Shown here: in pieces, positions 62,058 through 64,000 of the stretch
Layout: each line of letters opens with the position of its first letter
How positions within the stretch are numbered: position 1 is the first letter of the stretch
Program-made: the position numbers and the translations under genes
Origin: Bolinopsis microptera
Lineage: Eukaryota > Ctenophora > Tentaculata > Lobata > Bolinopsidae
Direction of reading: 5' to 3'
NCBI RefSeq assembly: GCF_026151205.1
Contig: NC_087075.1
Location: 14,955,628-15,019,627 of the forward strand
Length of the DNA stretch: 64,000 nucleotides
Notes under the pieces: model-generated
Databases searched by the model: none
What the model saw: only the letters and a program-made list of their open reading frames with translations
Told to the model about the DNA's origin: nothing

Positions 62058-62192
62058 CTACACTCTCACTTCGTACAGTCCCGCTCGCCCGATGTAACGG
62101 ATAAATTTAGTCGTTTGTTGGTCGCTGTACCCGAGTTTGGGCTCAAACACTTTCAGGTAACGGACCTTGAGACCGGAGGGGGCGTATGCTAC
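62058..62192 (-). CDS. AP2M1: AP-2 mu subunit, alternative/duplicated terminal exon
   Basis: It encodes 44 residues, from [20 protein letters not shown] to GLYEVRV and a stop. Length (135 nt), acceptor type and phase equal those of the exon at 61299-61433. Changes cluster in the last strands: [11 protein letters not shown] becomes [13 protein letters not shown] becomes AG, and ETRS becomes EVRV. The residue matching mu2 Trp421 of the YxxPhi tyrosine pocket is Phe here; Arg423 is kept. No premature stop or frameshift exists, and both splice borders are intact, which argues against a dead copy. Both versions would follow the same upstream exon (62642-62753) in phase 0, implying two C-terminal isoforms. 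AATAAA-type signals on the minus strand near 61468-61541 could end this shorter transcript. Confidence 0.88.
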   Translation of the reverse strand, partial: VAYAPSGLKVRYLKVFEPKLGYSDQQTTKFIRYIGRAGLYEVRV

Positions 62193-62641
62193 CTGATGTG
62201 TGGGTTAGAACATGTAGGATGGGTAGTGTAGGATGTAGGATTATAGACATTAAACAGGCACGGTTATGTAGGATAATATACATTAAACAGTGAACAGACA
62301 CGGTAAGCTTATTAATGTAGGATTACGGTTATGTAAACTAAACGCCAGACAAATGAGGTGCTTATTTGCCTAAAGGCACTTTAGTATCTAGACTTGTAAC
62401 AGAAGCGTATGAAATTACTTGTATGGAGAGCACAAAAACAATAAATAAACAAGAGCGATATTTTTTAAGACGCTTCGAAAGAGAGCGATGCTTTCAAGAC
62501 GTTAACAGATGTTAAAAAACTAACCAGTTATATACAGACACAATTGCGTTTCAATACATAATAACGCTAATATGAAGACCTGCACGACGAGACCGAATAC
62601 TGTTTTATGAACATAGACAGGACAAGCATTATTCTAAAAAC

Positions 62642-62753
62642 CTCAAAGTTCATGGAGATGGGTGGACGCTGCCATTTTCGGTTCTCAGTACTTGGTAACA
62701 ACTCAATCTCTGCAGTTAACTGGGCCTCTTTTAATCCGGCCATTCTTTTTATC
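62642..62753 (-). CDS. AP2M1: AP-2 mu subunit, penultimate exon
   Basis: Minus-strand exon between TTTCAG (acceptor, 62754-62759) and GAG|GTTTTT (donor). It encodes [20 protein letters not shown] and then [18 protein letters not shown], matching the mu2 C-terminal (MHD) domain, where mammals have [20 protein letters not shown]. The first codon is split (phase 2), so a further exon must lie upstream. It was not found before 64000, so that intron exceeds 1.2 kb. Confidence in AP-2 mu rather than other adaptor mu chains is high because of near identity to mu2 in this block. Confidence 0.95.
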
Positions 62754-64000
62754 CTGAAAATAATCGTTCTCGTGAATGTTCCTTGTTCGGTGTAGAGGTA
62801 ATATAAGCGGACCGAATCTCTGACGGACTACAGAGTACGGATCATGACCTCCTCACCAGTAGAGACAGGGTTAGGGATGAGGCCTGGGTAAGGATTGGTT
62901 TAAACTTTAAGGGTTATGGTAGGGGTAAGAATCAGGGTTAATCTTTGGGTAAGCGGTAGGGGTTCGGTTCGCCAACACAACCCACAGGTGTTACCCGTCT
63001 AGTATGAACAGAGACCGCATCTGTCGTTGTTGAAAGGTATTTAATTAAGATATATAGATTTGATTACCTAAAATAGGTTACTCAAAATAGGTTACTTGAC
63101 GCAATGAACTATTGTCGATCATGCTGTGGCGCGCATGAGATCGATCACGCGCGCGGAATAACTATACGTGAAAGTGCGTTAACTGGCACTTTTTACGGAA
63201 AAGCGATAAAATTTGCTAGTAGAAAATGATGTTTAGACTTTTTGTCCCACAAAGGCCTCTAAATCAACAAATTACTTTGTTCCCGCAAAACAATCCAGAT
63301 TTAAACTCGCATTGGTTGCAAATATGCAAAGAATAAATATACTCCAGGATTGCATACCTCCAAACTACCGCGTTATCAGACGATTTGAATTTCGATCTTC
63401 CCTTGTTGCAAAATAGATTAACCCCAGCAGTCGTTTGTGGCGTTGGTATTTTAACCTGGACAGTATCATGTCTAGTTTGAATGAAACGTATTAGATTACA
63501 TGATTTAGATTATCAAACATGGAAATGTAGGCTTATGGTGTAACTTTTGAGAAAGCTAGACAAAAATAAAAAAGTTGGAGACTTCCAAAACTCCCATATC
63601 ATCAGCTCCCTTAATCAGCCAATAATCAAATAAAAATATACCTCTATTTTCTGTCCCAGTAAGGCAGGCCTGTAGTTACTTTTCAGAACAACTTTTATTT
63701 CCATTTTAGTTTTCCCTATTTCCCGTACTAGAGGAATTATCCTAAACGGGAAGCTGATGTCTTTGGTGGTTCGGTATCTGCAAAAGATAATTCATTAATT
63801 TATGATACTTAAAGTAGCGTCTAAGAAAAAGGGAGTTCACTTCAAGTATTTTAAAGCAGAGTCTGCTTTAAAATTAGTCGCCGAAAAATTTAGTCTTGAG
63901 ACTAAATAAGCATGGAATTTGGTTTACAACAATTTTAGTCAAAAGTTTGACTAAATTTATGGTAGACTAAATTTTTCGTTCTTAAGGTAGGCGAAAAATT
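62754..64000. other. AP-2 mu intron (minus strand), no exon seen
   Basis: No mu2-like coding sequence was found here on the minus strand. From 63850 to the window end there is a chain of perfect short stem-loops: a 12-bp stem TTTTAAAGCAGA/TCTGCTTTAAAA, an 8-bp stem TTTAGTCT/AGACTAAA and a 10-bp stem TTTAGTCAAA/TTTGACTAAA. It looks like the start of another folded repeat cut by the window edge. Confidence 0.5.

Overview
The window is animal nuclear DNA, AT-rich (roughly 60% or more A+T by eye) and very rich in simple and tandem repeats. Genes are few, split by short introns with GT-AG borders, and the proteins are metazoan types: a MOB2-like kinase activator, the C-terminal end of the AP-2 clathrin adaptor mu subunit, a small fasciclin (FAS1) protein and a histidine/glycine-rich repeat protein. 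A full-length jockey/CR1-like LINE, a Helitron-like element, MITE-like DNA elements and a hammerhead ribozyme also point to an invertebrate animal. I cannot resolve the phylum from sequence alone.

Layout. 1-26.7 kb: no gene I can assign. It holds minisatellites (8-bp AACCTGGT family, 46-bp, 21-bp, 20-bp, 16-bp, 31-bp units and others), two long (CT)n tracts, one G-tract DNA element with an 8-bp target duplication (4132-4923), E-box/CCAAT-rich promoter-like patches and a few weak candidate first exons. 26.76-30.4 kb: one intact LINE ORF. 31-34 kb: short repeats carrying CArG, CCAAT and CACGTG motifs. 35.3-37.2 kb: 36 head-to-tail copies of a 53-bp unit with no net indels. 41.4-43.0 kb: complete six-exon MOB2-like gene, plus strand. 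44.5-46.4 kb: a dispersed repeat, a hammerhead ribozyme on the minus strand and a perfect 145-bp inverted repeat. 47.1-50.0 kb: histidine-rich gene built on a 33-bp coding minisatellite. 50.8-51.2 kb: Helitron-like insertion. 54.9-59.6 kb: FAS1 gene, plus strand, with a 1.6-kb DNA element in its first visible intron. 61.3-64 kb: 3' end of the AP-2 mu gene, minus strand, with two alternative or duplicated terminal exons.

The genes do not form a pathway or cluster; this is an ordinary eukaryotic neighbourhood. The most interesting items are (1) two equal-length (135 nt), same-phase C-terminal exons for AP-2 mu, one of which replaces the cargo-pocket tryptophan with phenylalanine; (2) the hammerhead ribozyme; (3) the histidine-rich array, whose reading frame is broken twice by the same 4-bp insertion; and (4) a large excess of CACGTG palindromes, about half of them inside unrelated minisatellites, alongside X-box, CArG and CCAAT motifs.
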